DNA of 64,000 nucleotides from Streptomyces sp. CB09001 (GTDB lineage Bacteria; Actinomycetota; Actinomycetes; Streptomycetales; Streptomycetaceae), in contig NZ_CP026730.1 of NCBI RefSeq assembly GCF_003369795.1, forward strand, positions 2,480,001 to 2,544,000. Direction: 5' to 3'. Both the position numbers and the translations under genes were made by a program. The notes under the pieces are model-generated. The model searched no databases, had not been told where the DNA came from, and was given only the letters and a program-made list of their open reading frames with translations. Numbering within the stretch: position 1 is the stretch's first letter; the number at the start of each line of letters is the position of its first letter. Below, piece after piece: positions 42,037 to 51,384 of the stretch.

Positions 42037-43464
42037 TCAGCCGATCTTCTCGAACTCCGGCTCGCCGGGCCGTTCGGTGATCCGCGGGTTGCGGCTCTTG
42101 AGGACCGCCCAGCCGATACCGAGGGCGGCGGCCCAGCCGGCCATCACGTACAGGCAGACGCGGGCGTCGGCGTCGTAGGCGATCAGGCAGGTGACGAAGA
42201 GCAGGAAGGCGATGGCGACGTAGGAGCAGACCGAGCCGCCCGGCGCCGGGAAGGAGGACGCGGGCAGGCGGCCCGCGACGACCTTGCGGCGGTACAGCAC
42301 GTGACTGATCAGGATCATCAGCCAGGTCCAGATGCCGGCGGCGGTGGCGACGGAGGTGACGTAGCCGAAGGCCTTCTCCGGGACGAGGTAGTTCAGGACC
42401 ACGCCGATGGCCATGAAGACGACCGAGACGGCGATGCCGATGGCCGGGGTCTTCGTCGAGGACAGCCTGTTGAAGACCCTGGGCGCCTCGCCGTTGTCCG
42501 CGAGGGTGCGCAGCATGCGGCCCGTGGAGTACATGCCGGAGTTGCAGGAGGACAGGGCGGCGGTGAGCACGACGAAGTTGACGATGCCGGCGCCGGCCGG
42601 GATGCCGATGACGGTGAAGGCCTCCACGAACGGGCTGACGCCCTCGGCGAACTCGGTCCACTTGACCACCGCCAGGATGACGGTGAGGGCGCCGACGTAG
42701 AAGAGGGCGATGCGCCAGGGCAGGGTGTTGATCGCCTTGGGGAGGGTCTTCTCCGGGTTCTCGGACTCGCCGGCGGTCACGCCGACCAGCTCGACGGCGA
42801 GGTAGGCGAACATGACGCCCTGGAGGGTCATCAGGGAGGAGCCGATGCCCTTGGGGAAGAAGCCGTCGAACTCCCACAGGTTGGAGACCGCGGCGGTGTC
42901 GCCGGCCTGGCTGAAGCCGAGGGTGAGCACGCCGACGCCGATCACGATCATGCCGATGATGGCGGTGACCTTGACCATCGAGAACCAGAACTCGATCTCG
43001 CCGAACAGCTTCACCGAGATCAGGTTGGCCACGAACAGCAGGACCAGGAAGACCAGGGCCGAGACCCATTGTGGGATGTCCGGGAACCAGTAGTGGATGT
43101 AGATGGCGGCGGCGGTGAGTTCCGCCATGCCGGTGACCACCCACATCAGCCAGTACGTCCAGCCGGTGAAGTAACCGAAGAAGGGGCCGAGGAACTCGCG
43201 CGAGTACTCGGCGAAGGAGCCGGAGACGGGCCGGTAGAGGAGCAGCTCGCCGAGCGCCCGCATGATGAAGAAGATGATCACGCCCGCGAGGGCGTACATG
43301 AGGATGATGCTGGGGCCGGCCTTGGCGATGTTGGCCCCGGCGCCCAGGAAGAGACCGACGCCGATGGCGCCGCCGATCGCGATCATCTGGACCTGGCGGC
43401 TGTTGAGACCGCGCTCGTAGCCCTCCTCGGGGGCCTTGTCCGTGTCGACCTGCGCAGAGGTCAT
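42037..43464 (-). CDS. Amino acid permease (APC family)
   Basis: Transporter of 475 residues with about 12 helices. It opens with LNSRQVQMIAIGGAIGVGLFLGAGANIAKAGP, the APC helix-1 signature, and continues ALAGVIIFFIMRALGEL. Segment VSGSFAEYSREFLGPFFGYFTGWTYWL follows, close to the AAT group for proline, GABA or basic/aromatic amino acids. The ATG at 43464 is chosen; ATG at 43485 would add seven residues. The substrate is not predictable. Confidence 0.92.
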   Translation of the reverse strand: MTSAQVDTDKAPEEGYERGLNSRQVQMIAIGGAIGVGLFLGAGANIAKAGPSIILMYALAGVIIFFIMRALGELLLYRPVSGSFAEYSREFLGPFFGYFTGWTYWLMWVVTGMAELTAAAIYIHYWFPDIPQWVSALVFLVLLFVANLISVKLFGEIEFWFSMVKVTAIIGMIVIGVGVLTLGFSQAGDTAAVSNLWEFDGFFPKGIGSSLMTLQGVMFAYLAVELVGVTAGESENPEKTLPKAINTLPWRIALFYVGALTVILAVVKWTEFAEGVSPFVEAFTVIGIPAGAGIVNFVVLTAALSSCNSGMYSTGRMLRTLADNGEAPRVFNRLSSTKTPAIGIAVSVVFMAIGVVLNYLVPEKAFGYVTSVATAAGIWTWLMILISHVLYRRKVVAGRLPASSFPAPGGSVCSYVAIAFLLFVTCLIAYDADARVCLYVMAGWAAALGIGWAVLKSRNPRITERPGEPEFEKIG

Positions 43465-43683
43465 GTGTGGTGCGCCTTTCTCCATGCCGACCCGGGCCTT
43501 CAGTCGGCCGCGGATCGGGTCTCGATCCCCCCGGATGATGGAGCTGAGCGGGCCTCACATCCCGCTCGGTGCCTGGCCGGCGGTCTGCCGGCTCGGTGGC
43601 GCACCCGGCCGAACATTCGGGTGGTGTTCGCCGGGCGGTCGTGAAGATTTACCACGACGGCGGCGCTGATCACAGGGGCGGAC

Positions 43684-43697
43684 TGTGACGTGTCACA
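43684..43697. promoter_or_regulatory. TGTGAC-GT-GTCACA palindrome upstream of the permease
   Basis: Perfect 6-bp arms TGTGAC and GTCACA around GT, matching GTG-N6-CAC, resemble sites of the Crp/FNR fold. It is 220 bases before the permease start. Spacing is shorter than the classical Crp or Rex site, so the regulator is uncertain. Confidence 0.3.
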
Positions 43698-43815
43698 CAG
43701 GGAGAAGCGGACGAAAGCCGTACCTCCGGGACAAAGAAGGCGCGGCTTTGACGGGATCGTTATCCGGATTTGAGGCCCCGCTGAGCGGACACGGAGAGTG
43801 ACGAAACGGTCTCGT

Positions 43816-44424
43816 TCAGGGCATAAGGGTCGCGACGAGCGACTCCTGGAGCCCGCCGAGCCACAGGTACGCCATCACCATCGGCTTGCGCGGGTCCTCG
43901 TCGGGGAGCCGGTAGAGCAGGTCGGTGTCGTCCTCGTCGGCGATGTCCAGGCGGGAGCCGATCGCCAGGCGCAGGTCGTTCAGGGCGCGCAGCCACTGCT
44001 GGGACTCCTGGGGCGACAGCTTCAGCACCGCGCCCTCCTCGCCCGCCGACGCCGAGGAGAGGGCGTCCAGGGTGCGGACCACCGCCAGCGCGTTGTCCCG
44101 CTTGCCGGCCCGCAGGTCGTTCTCGGTGTAGCGGCGGAACTCCGCGGAGTGCGCCCGCTGCTCCTCGGCCTCCTGGGCCTGCGGGGTGCCCTCGGGGTCG
44201 CCGTAGGCGTCCGGGAACAGGCGGCGCAGCACAGGGTCGGAGGGCGGCTCGCTCGGGCCGTCGGCGAACAGCTCGGCGAGCGGGTCGTCGGAGGCGTCCT
44301 CGGCGGGCCCGGGGCCGATCAGCTCCAGGAGCTGCACGGCCAGGGAGCGGATGATGGAGATCTCGACGTCGTCGAGCGCGACGGCCGCGCCGCCGCCGGG
44401 GAGCGGTTCGAATTGTCCGGGCAT
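43816..44424 (-). CDS. DUF2017 protein
   Basis: Protein of 202 residues of the DUF2017 family, which is always found near clpS in actinobacteria. It is helical and acidic, with LDDVEISIIRSLAVQLLELIG at the N-terminus and LRLAIGSRLDI in the C-terminal half. The function is unknown. It lies directly downstream of clpS on the same strand, 53 bp away, in keeping with a conserved operon. Confidence 0.92.
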   Translation of the reverse strand: MPGQFEPLPGGGAAVALDDVEISIIRSLAVQLLELIGPGPAEDASDDPLAELFADGPSEPPSDPVLRRLFPDAYGDPEGTPQAQEAEEQRAHSAEFRRYTENDLRAGKRDNALAVVRTLDALSSASAGEEGAVLKLSPQESQQWLRALNDLRLAIGSRLDIADEDDTDLLYRLPDEDPRKPMVMAYLWLGGLQESLVATLMP

Positions 44425-44477
44425 GAAGGCGATTCAGCTGCTTCCGTCCTGCGGGCGGGCGTGGGTCGTTTCCGGGC

Positions 44478-44795
44478 TCATTTCCGGTCCTGCTGGAGGG
44501 TGGCCCACAGGCCGTAGCCGTGCATGGCCTGTACGTCCCGTTCCATCTCCTCCCGGCTGCCGCTGGAGACGACCGCCCGGCCCTTGTGATGGACGTCCAT
44601 CATGAGCTTGGTGGCCTTGTCCTTGGAGTAGCCGAAGTAGGACTGGAAGACGTACGTCACGTAGCTCATGAGGTTGACGGGATCGTTGTGGACGATCGTC
44701 ACCCAGGGCACGTCGGGCTCGGGTACGGCGAAGACCTCCTCCGCCGACTCGGTCTTCTCGATCTCCATGGGTGCGGCTGCCGTCACAAGGCCCAT
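44478..44795 (-). CDS. clpS: ClpS adaptor
   Basis: Adaptor of 105 residues that hands N-degron substrates to ClpAP/ClpCP. The ClpS core is [43 protein letters not shown] (with the N-degron-binding NDP and the MDVHHKGRA helix). The first residues vary between species; ATG at 44795 is chosen, with 44768 as alternative. It is divergent from pncB. Confidence 0.95.
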   Translation of the reverse strand: MGLVTAAAPMEIEKTESAEEVFAVPEPDVPWVTIVHNDPVNLMSYVTYVFQSYFGYSKDKATKLMMDVHHKGRAVVSSGSREEMERDVQAMHGYGLWATLQQDRK

Positions 44796-44904
44796 GCTGC
44801 CACCACAGGGGGGCACCCGCACAAACGGGCCTGTGGCGGGCGCCACGCGAACCGGGCGGGCCTGGAAATCGTCAGTCTGACGAAATGGGGGTACGATCCG
44901 TCGT

Positions 44905-46251
44905 ATGAACACAGCGGACCTTGGGCTGCCGGTGGACGTCCCCTCGACGGCGCTCTTCACGGACCAGTACGAGCTGACCATGCTCCGAGCCGCGCTGAAG
45001 GCCGGTACGGCCGGGCGGCGGAGCGTGTTCGAGGTCTTCACCCGGCGGCTGCCGGACGGCCGCCGCTACGGCGTCGTGGCGGGCACCGGGCGGGTGCTCG
45101 ACGCGGTGGAGAACTTCCGCTTCGACGCGGGCGTGCTGCGCTTCCTGCGCGAGAAGGACATCGTCGACGAGGAGACCCTGGACTGGCTCGCCCAGTACCG
45201 GTTCGGCGGCGACATCTGGGGCTACCCCGAGGGCGAGGTGTACTTCCCGGGCTCGCCGATCATGCGGGTCGAGGGCACCTTCGGCGAGTGCGTGCTGCTG
45301 GAGACGGTGATCCTCTCCATCCTCAACCACGATTCCGCGATCGCGGCGGCCGCCTCCCGCATGTCCTCCGCGGCCGGGCAGCGCCCGCTGATCGAGATGG
45401 GCGCCCGGCGCACCCACGAGCTGGCCGCCGTCGCCGCCGCCCGCTCGGCCTACGTCGGCGGTTTCGCGACCACCTCCGACCTGGCCGCCGGCTTCCGCTA
45501 CAACATCCCCACCGTCGGCACCTCCGCGCACGCCTTCACGCTGCTGCACGACAACGAGCGGGACGCCTTCCGCGCCCAGGTGGACTCGCTGGGCCGGGAC
45601 ACCACGCTCCTGGTGGACACCTACGACGTCGCCGAGGCGGTCCGTACCGCTGTGGAGGTGGCCGGGCCCGAGCTGGGCGCGGTGCGCATCGACTCCGGCG
45701 ACCTGCTGCTGGTCGCGCACCGGGTGCGCCAGCAGCTGGACGAGCTGGGCGCCACCGAGACGAAGATCGTCGTGACCTCGGACCTGGACGAGTACGCCAT
45801 CGCCTCGCTGGCGGCGGCGCCCGTGGACGCCTACGGCGTCGGCACCCAGCTGGTGACCGGCTCCGGGCACCCGACGGCCTCGATGGTCTACAAGCTGGTC
45901 GCCCGCGCCGAGTCCGGCGAGGAAGGGGCGCCGCTGGTGCCGGTGGCCAAGAAGTCCACCGGCGGCAAGACCTCCGTCGGCGGCCGCAAGTGGGCCGCGC
46001 GGCGCCTGGACGCGGACGGGCACGCGGAGGCCGAGGTGGTCGGCACCGGGCCGGTGCCCGACGCCCTCGCCGACCGGCAGCTCCTGGTCGAGCTGGTCAA
46101 GGGCGGCGAGGTCGTCGCCCGCGAGCCGCTGGACGCCGCCCGGGACCGGCACGCGGCCGCCCGCGCCAACCTCCCGCTGTCCGCCACCCAGCTCTCCCGA
46201 GGGGAACCCGTCATTCCGACGGAGTACGCGCACGGGGCCTCGGGTAGCTAG
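44905..46251 (+). CDS. pncB: Nicotinate phosphoribosyltransferase
   Basis: Enzyme of 448 residues that joins nicotinate to PRPP, giving NaMN for NAD salvage. It starts with [17 protein letters not shown], the family signature, then [22 protein letters not shown]. The active-site His is in [15 protein letters not shown], and VRIDSGDLL and [13 protein letters not shown] are conserved. It is followed by the nicotinamidase gene 79 bp later, so the two form a salvage pair. Confidence 0.95.
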   Translation: MNTADLGLPVDVPSTALFTDQYELTMLRAALKAGTAGRRSVFEVFTRRLPDGRRYGVVAGTGRVLDAVENFRFDAGVLRFLREKDIVDEETLDWLAQYRFGGDIWGYPEGEVYFPGSPIMRVEGTFGECVLLETVILSILNHDSAIAAAASRMSSAAGQRPLIEMGARRTHELAAVAAARSAYVGGFATTSDLAAGFRYNIPTVGTSAHAFTLLHDNERDAFRAQVDSLGRDTTLLVDTYDVAEAVRTAVEVAGPELGAVRIDSGDLLLVAHRVRQQLDELGATETKIVVTSDLDEYAIASLAAAPVDAYGVGTQLVTGSGHPTASMVYKLVARAESGEEGAPLVPVAKKSTGGKTSVGGRKWAARRLDADGHAEAEVVGTGPVPDALADRQLLVELVKGGEVVAREPLDAARDRHAAARANLPLSATQLSRGEPVIPTEYAHGASGS

Positions 46252-46330
46252 AACGGGTGCGGCCCCACAAGGCCCGAATCAGCCCCAGATCTCCTGCATC
46301 CACAGTCGACCCAGTCGAAGGACACCGACC

Positions 46331-46918
46331 ATGCGCCGCGCCTTGATCGTCGTAGACGTGCAGAACGACTTCTGCGAGGGAGGCAGCCTCGCGGTGTCCG
46401 GCGGTGCCGACGTGGCAGCCGCCATCACCGAGCTGATCGGGCAGGCGCCCGCCGGCTACCGCCACGTCGTGGCCACCCGCGACCACCACGTGGCACCGGG
46501 CGGCCACTTCGCCGACAACCCGGACTACGTCCACTCCTGGCCGGCGCACTGCGTCGCCGGCACCGAGGGGGTCGGCTTCCACCCGAACTTCGCCCCCGCC
46601 GTCGCCTCCGGCGCGATAGACGCCGTCTTCGACAAGGGCGCGTACGCGGCCGCCTACAGCGGCTTCGAGGGCGCCGACGAGAACGGCACGGGCCTCGCCG
46701 AGTGGCTGCGCTCCCGCGGGATCGACGAGGTCGACGTCGTGGGCATCGCCACCGACCACTGCGTGCGGGCCACCGCCCTGGACGCCGCCCGCGAGGGCTT
46801 CCGCACCCAGGTGCTGCTCGACCTGACCGCCGGGGTGGCCGCCGAGACCACCGATCGGGCGCTGGAGGAGCTGCGGGAGGCGGGCGTGGAGCTGTCCGGC
46901 AAGCCGGTCGTGCAGTAG
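46331..46918 (+). CDS. pncA: Nicotinamidase
   Basis: Amidohydrolase of 195 residues, nicotinamide to nicotinate. The isochorismatase fold opens with LIVVDVQNDFCEGGSL (catalytic Asp). Metal ligands lie in TRDHHVAPGGHFADNP, and the nucleophile is the Cys of IATDHCVRATALDA. Its product feeds the adjacent nicotinate phosphoribosyltransferase. GAAGGAC precedes the ATG. Confidence 0.95.
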   Translation: MRRALIVVDVQNDFCEGGSLAVSGGADVAAAITELIGQAPAGYRHVVATRDHHVAPGGHFADNPDYVHSWPAHCVAGTEGVGFHPNFAPAVASGAIDAVFDKGAYAAAYSGFEGADENGTGLAEWLRSRGIDEVDVVGIATDHCVRATALDAAREGFRTQVLLDLTAGVAAETTDRALEELREAGVELSGKPVVQ

Positions 46919-46922
46919 CTCC

Positions 46923-47267
46923 CTAGGTCTGCGCGGTCGGGCGTCTGAGCAGGGCGCGGATCGGGTGCCACAGTTCCTGGACCAGGTCCGGGCCGCCCAC
47001 GGCGCCTGCCACCGGTGCCGTGCGCCATATCAGGCCGTCCGGATGGTGCAGGACCGCGGTGATCTCGTCCGGCGTCGGCGGGGCCGCGTTGCCCCGCAGG
47101 TAGACGCTGCGCAGCCCCAGGTTGCGCAGCCTGGTCAGGGCGCGCGCCCGGTTCTGGGCGTGGACGAGAAAACGCACGCTGCCGGCGCTCGCCGGGGCGG
47201 GGCTGGGCAGGTTCAGTGCCACCACCACCGTGCCGTTCGGCAGCTTGCAGAAGCCTCCTGCGGCCAT
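46923..47267 (-). CDS. Small hypothetical protein
   Basis: Protein of 114 residues with no recognised family. It starts MAAGGFCKLPNGTVVVALNLPSPAPASAG and has ARALTRLRNLGLRSVYLRGNAAPPTPDEI in the middle, then WRTAPVAGAVG. The segment looks like a single alpha/beta domain. It converges on pncA, 4 bp from its stop. Codon use and start fit a real gene. Confidence 0.75.
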   Translation of the reverse strand: MAAGGFCKLPNGTVVVALNLPSPAPASAGSVRFLVHAQNRARALTRLRNLGLRSVYLRGNAAPPTPDEITAVLHHPDGLIWRTAPVAGAVGGPDLVQELWHPIRALLRRPTAQT

Positions 47268-47352
47268 GCGGTCATACCCCCGAGTCAGCCTGTGCCGGTC
47301 CGGTTGCCGGACCCGGTGTCAATAAGAGAACCACAGGACGCACCTAAACACG

Positions 47353-47388
47353 GATCGGCGGCGACCCGCCAGGGGGTCACCGCCGATC
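47353..47388 (-). terminator. Terminator after the M6 protease
   Basis: GATCGGCGGCGACCC and GGGTCACCGCCGATC form a 15-bp stem with one mismatch and a 6-base loop. It follows the protease stop by 25 bases on the minus strand. Confidence 0.8.
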
Positions 47389-47413
47389 ATGCTCTGACCT
47401 GGGCAGATGCTAT

Positions 47414-49759
47414 TTACCTGCCCGCGGGGCCAACCTCGAGCTCGATCGTCGAGCCGTTCTTGGCCTCCTTCAGGATCTTGATCTTCGTGTTGGTGTCAGT
47501 GATCTTGACACCGCCGGTCGGGTTCGCCGGGTCGTAGTAGTCGTTCTTGCGGTCGTTGAAGACCGAGACGCCCTTCGAGCCCGGGACGTACTTCGCGACG
47601 TCCGCCTTGTGCAGCGTCATGCCGTCCGTGCGGTAGAGGCTGAACGGCGAGTCGTACGCCTGGAAGCGGTTGCGCATCAGCGTCCCGTCCTTCCACTTCA
47701 GCGCGGTCGGGTGCGAGTCGATCGGCAGGACCAGGCCCTTGCCCGGGTGCTGGCTGGTGTTGTTGTCCGCCTGGGAGGTGTCCCACTTCCAGATCAGCAG
47801 GCCGTTCTGGTACGCGTAGTGCTCGACCCAGTTCGGGCGCTCCGAGAAGCCGAAGTTGTACGGGCCGGTCTTCAGCGTCTTGTCGTACGACACGTACTGC
47901 CGGTTCTCGGCAATGTAGTACTGCGCGTACTCCTTGGTGAAGGACGCGCCCTTGCGGGTGAAGCCGACCGCCTTCCAGGCGTCGTCCGCGGTCTCCGCGT
48001 TGTCGGAGAAGAGCGTCTCGCCGTCGGCCGTCACCGCGATCTCGTCGGCGGTGAAGCCCTTCATGGCCAGGCCGCCGTCGGTCTGGTAGCGGAAGCGCAG
48101 GTCGATCTTCTTGCCGGCGTAGGCGTCCAGCGGGTAGACCAGCTTGCCGTAGGCGTCCACGGTGGCGCTCAGGGCGGGCTTGTCACTGCCGTCGCGCTGG
48201 ATGGGCTGCCCGTCGAAGGTGCCGTCGATCGCGGTCCAGTTGGCGCCGCCGTCGGTGGACACCTCGGTGTAGAGGAAGTCGTAGTCGGCCTCGATGTCGT
48301 ACCAGCCGTCCAGGGTGAGGGAGGCGGCCGACTTGCCGGTGAGGTCGACGCTGCGGCTCAGGGTGTTCTTGAGGTCGTTGCCGCTGCCGCTCCACCACTG
48401 GGTCTCGCCCTCGGCGGGGGTCACGATCTCGGTGGTGACCTCCTCCTTCGGCAGCTCGACGACCAGGCCCTGCTTGTGCTTGGTGTTGTACTCGGCCAGG
48501 CCCAGCTTGTGCCAGGAGTTGACGCCCGCCTTGGCGGTGTCGTAGTTCAGCCAGCCCAGCTGGAGCTTGTCCCAGGCGTTCATGTCGCCGGGCAGGTCGC
48601 CGATCTCGTTGCGGCCGGTGCCCAGCCACGAGCCGGACGACATCAGCGTCCAGAAGCCGGTGGAGTTGTCGCCGCCGGCGGTGTCGTAGTGGTCCGGCAG
48701 GCCGAGGTCGTGGCCGTACTCGTGCGCGTAGACGCCGAGTCCGCCGTTCTCCGGCTGGATGGTGTAGTCGCCGACCCAGATGCCGGTGTCGCCGATCTGG
48801 GTGCCGCCGAGCTTGTTGTCACCGGGGCCGGTGGCGCCGGCGTCGGTGCCGAAGGCGTACCAGCGGTGGGCCCAGATGGCGTCCTCGCCCTGCGCGCCGC
48901 CGCCCGCGGACTCGTCCTCGCCGGCGTGCACGATCTGGAAGTGGTCGATGTAGCCGTCGGGCTCGTTGAAGTCGCCGTCGCCGTCGAAGTCGTAGCGGTC
49001 CCACTGGTCGTACTGGGTCAGCTGGGACTTGATCTGGGCGTCGGTGCGGCCGGCCGCCTTCTGGTCCGCGACCCAGGCGGTGACGCCGTCCTGCACCGCG
49101 AACCAGGCGCAGTTGTCGGGGTCGCACTTGTTGGAGCCGTAGCGGGCCTCGTTGTAGGGGACCTTGACCCAGTCGGAGACCTCGCCGTCGACCGAGTAGC
49201 GGCCGGAGGACTGCTTCTCGTAGTAGGTCTTGACCGAGTTGACTCCCTTGCCGGAACCGAAGTACAGGTCCTGGAAGTGCTCCTGGTCGTAGTCCTCCTG
49301 CCAGGCCGTGGAGTTGTCCGTCTTGCGGTTCGGCTTGGCTATCTCGTTGTGCAGCGGGCCGGCGTCGCCGCCGTAGCGGCTGTCGACCTTGTCGCCGAAC
49401 TCGACCAGGATGGTGAAGATCTTGTCGGTCTTCTCCCGGCCCAGCTCGACGTACTTGGCGTCGCCCTTCTTGCTCTTCAGCTGGACGACGTTGGAGCCGT
49501 CCTTCTTCTTCACCGACGCGTTGCCGGATATGACCTGCTTCAGGGCCTCCTCACGCTGGGCGGCCTGAGTGTCGCTCAGCGGGCCCTTCAGGTCGTGGGA
49601 GCGAGTGGTCTTGTCCGGGCTGGGGTCGTGGCGGTCCACGGCCTCCGGCCGGGACGGCGAGTCCGCCTGCGCCACGCCGGCCGCCGAGAGCGTGGCGGTC
49701 GCGGCGGCGAGTGCGACGGTGGTCGCCGCCGTTCTGAACGTCCAGGATCTTCTGGTCAC
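47414..49759 (-). CDS. Secreted M6 metalloprotease (immune inhibitor A type)
   Basis: Protein of 781 residues. A signal peptide (RRSWTFRTAATTVALAAATATLSAAGVAQA, about 3-32) leads a propeptide, then the catalytic domain with zinc motif AHEYGHDLGLPDHYD (HExxHxxGxxD), matching peptidase family M6. The second half has beta-rich domains (SLTLDGWYDIEADYDFLYTEVSTDGG) typical of the family. It is exported and probably degrades extracellular proteins. GGGGGAGGAACTCAA precedes the GTG start. Confidence 0.94.
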   Translation of the reverse strand: MTRRSWTFRTAATTVALAAATATLSAAGVAQADSPSRPEAVDRHDPSPDKTTRSHDLKGPLSDTQAAQREEALKQVISGNASVKKKDGSNVVQLKSKKGDAKYVELGREKTDKIFTILVEFGDKVDSRYGGDAGPLHNEIAKPNRKTDNSTAWQEDYDQEHFQDLYFGSGKGVNSVKTYYEKQSSGRYSVDGEVSDWVKVPYNEARYGSNKCDPDNCAWFAVQDGVTAWVADQKAAGRTDAQIKSQLTQYDQWDRYDFDGDGDFNEPDGYIDHFQIVHAGEDESAGGGAQGEDAIWAHRWYAFGTDAGATGPGDNKLGGTQIGDTGIWVGDYTIQPENGGLGVYAHEYGHDLGLPDHYDTAGGDNSTGFWTLMSSGSWLGTGRNEIGDLPGDMNAWDKLQLGWLNYDTAKAGVNSWHKLGLAEYNTKHKQGLVVELPKEEVTTEIVTPAEGETQWWSGSGNDLKNTLSRSVDLTGKSAASLTLDGWYDIEADYDFLYTEVSTDGGANWTAIDGTFDGQPIQRDGSDKPALSATVDAYGKLVYPLDAYAGKKIDLRFRYQTDGGLAMKGFTADEIAVTADGETLFSDNAETADDAWKAVGFTRKGASFTKEYAQYYIAENRQYVSYDKTLKTGPYNFGFSERPNWVEHYAYQNGLLIWKWDTSQADNNTSQHPGKGLVLPIDSHPTALKWKDGTLMRNRFQAYDSPFSLYRTDGMTLHKADVAKYVPGSKGVSVFNDRKNDYYDPANPTGGVKITDTNTKIKILKEAKNGSTIELEVGPAGR

Positions 49760-50190
49760 TTGAGTTCCTCCCCCGCGTCCACGCGCGCGGATGGGGGACC
49801 AAGGACAGTGCATAGTCCGCGCACACGTGCTCAACGCGTGTATTCAAGTGACGACATTTGACTAGAGGTTCACCGGAAAAGACAGACCTTGACTTGAGCA
49901 GAACAAGTGCACTATGCGGAGTCGCCGTTCGCTTTGCGGACACCGGATCGTGACCTGAGCGCGGTACGTCGGGGCCCGGCCGGCGTCCGACGGGCGCGCG
50001 GGACCGTCCACTTCCCGGACGTCATGAATCCGTGCGCCCCCCGTGCATCGGCCATGTCGGTTAGGTCGTGCTTACTGCTGGTTCCACTCGGGCACACAGC
50101 GGGTTAGAGTCGCTTGGCGGAACGCCCGGAAGCCGGCGGAATGCCAGGCCGACAGCCCGTCTCACCCCATGATTGTCTTCCGAGGACACG
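49760..50190. other. Intergenic region upstream of the M6 protease
   Basis: No gene was seen in this 430-base interval. Around 49855-49915 it is richer in A+T than its neighbours and holds TTGACT twice (49858-49863 and 49889-49894) on the plus strand; the second has CTATGC 17 bases on, a weak promoter candidate. The protease promoter should lie near 49800-49900. Confidence 0.4.
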
Positions 50191-50496
50191 ATGGCCATGC
50201 CCCGTCCGACTGCCGCCCAGTTCGCCTACGGTTCGTGCACCGTGATCTTCTCGACACTCGCCATGCTGCTGCTGTCGCAGACGAGTTCGGGTCCCGGAGT
50301 CGCCCTCATCGCCGTCGCGGCCCTCGCCCTCGGCCTGCTGGTCGCCATGACGGTCCCCCTGTCCAGGACACGCGCGATGACCGCCGTCCCGTCCCCTCGC
50401 CTCGGCGCGGACCGGGAGCCGGTGCAGATGCCCACGGCGGCCCGGGTCTCCGCGGGCGCGGGCGCGGGTGAGGCGTCGCGCGGGCGGGCCGCCTGA
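50191..50496 (+). CDS. Small membrane protein, hypothetical
   Basis: Protein of 101 residues with two hydrophobic helices (FSTLAMLLLSQT and ALIAVAALALGLLVAMTVPL) and a soluble Ala/Arg-rich tail. No family is recognised. The ATG at 50191 is preceded by GAGGACACG. It converges on an RDD protein gene 12 bp beyond its stop. Confidence 0.65.
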   Translation: MAMPRPTAAQFAYGSCTVIFSTLAMLLLSQTSSGPGVALIAVAALALGLLVAMTVPLSRTRAMTAVPSPRLGADREPVQMPTAARVSAGAGAGEASRGRAA

Positions 50497-50508
50497 GCGT
50501 CCGGCCCG

Positions 50509-51159
50509 TCAGCGGGTGCTGACCACGACCGTTTTGGCCGCCTTGTCGTGCAGGCCCTGTTTGTAGGGCTTGTCGAAGAAGCTCCAGCCACCCGCGATGA
50601 TCGTCCACACGCAGGCGCAGCAGAACGCGAACGGGATCCACAGCACCAGGGCGCGGATCAGCGACGTCTGCACCGAGGGCGTCGCCCCGTTGTCCAGGTT
50701 GGCCACCCGCATCCCGAGCCACTTCTTGCCGAGGGTCTGGCCCGTCCTCGTGGTCATGTAGGTGTCGTACGCGATGTAGAGCACGGCGGCGATCACGGAC
50801 TGCCCGAAGGACTTGCCGACGGAGACGTCGTCGCCGTCCACCGTGTACTCCTGGACGTTGAAGGCCCAGCTGAGCAACCAGACCACGATGCCCACGAGGA
50901 TCATGTCGATGATCCGCGCGAGTGTGCGCCGCCCGCTGTCGGCGAGCGGGGGCATCCCGGCCAGCGGATCGGCGGGGTGGCCGCCACCGCCGTACGGGTC
51001 ACCGCCGTAGGGGCCGCCGCCGGGAGGAGGCCCACCGTAGGGGCCTCCGCCGCCGGGGGGCGGGGGGCCGCCGTAAGGACCGCCTCCGCCGGGGGGCGGG
51101 GGCGGGTTGTCGTAGGGGTTCTTCCTCAGCGGGTCGTCGTCCGGCGGTTCGCTGCTCAT
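50509..51159 (-). CDS. RDD-family membrane protein with Gly/Pro-rich N-terminus
   Basis: Protein of 216 residues. The first 65 residues are a low-complexity Pro/Gly/Tyr tract (repeats of PPPPGGGGPYGG), followed by an RDD domain with three or four helices (RRTLARIIDMILVGIVVWLL, then QSVIAAVLYIAYDTYMTTRTGQTLGKKWLGMRV). The RDD domain is of unknown function, possibly transport. A second RDD gene lies next to it on the same strand. Confidence 0.88.
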   Translation of the reverse strand: MSSEPPDDDPLRKNPYDNPPPPPGGGGPYGGPPPPGGGGPYGGPPPGGGPYGGDPYGGGGHPADPLAGMPPLADSGRRTLARIIDMILVGIVVWLLSWAFNVQEYTVDGDDVSVGKSFGQSVIAAVLYIAYDTYMTTRTGQTLGKKWLGMRVANLDNGATPSVQTSLIRALVLWIPFAFCCACVWTIIAGGWSFFDKPYKQGLHDKAAKTVVVSTR

Positions 51160-51384
51160 GTCCCGAGTGGACCTCGGGGTCTGTTACGGCGCATCCGGCG
51201 GGGGGCCGTCCAGGGGACGAGGTCGGGTCCGGCGCCATCGGGGGGAACTGATGGGTCGTCGGCGGCCGCGGGTGCGGGTGCGTGGAGGCTGATCGCGCCC
51301 GCGCGGCGGAGCCGCATGTTCGGTACAGCCCCGCGCCCCCCGACCCCACCCGCCCGGCGTTGACAACGCTCGTGATCAATACAC

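Noticed and set aside
43684..43697. Rex or classical Crp operator
   Set aside because: The half-site spacing is two bases shorter than either consensus, so it is listed only as a weak palindrome.
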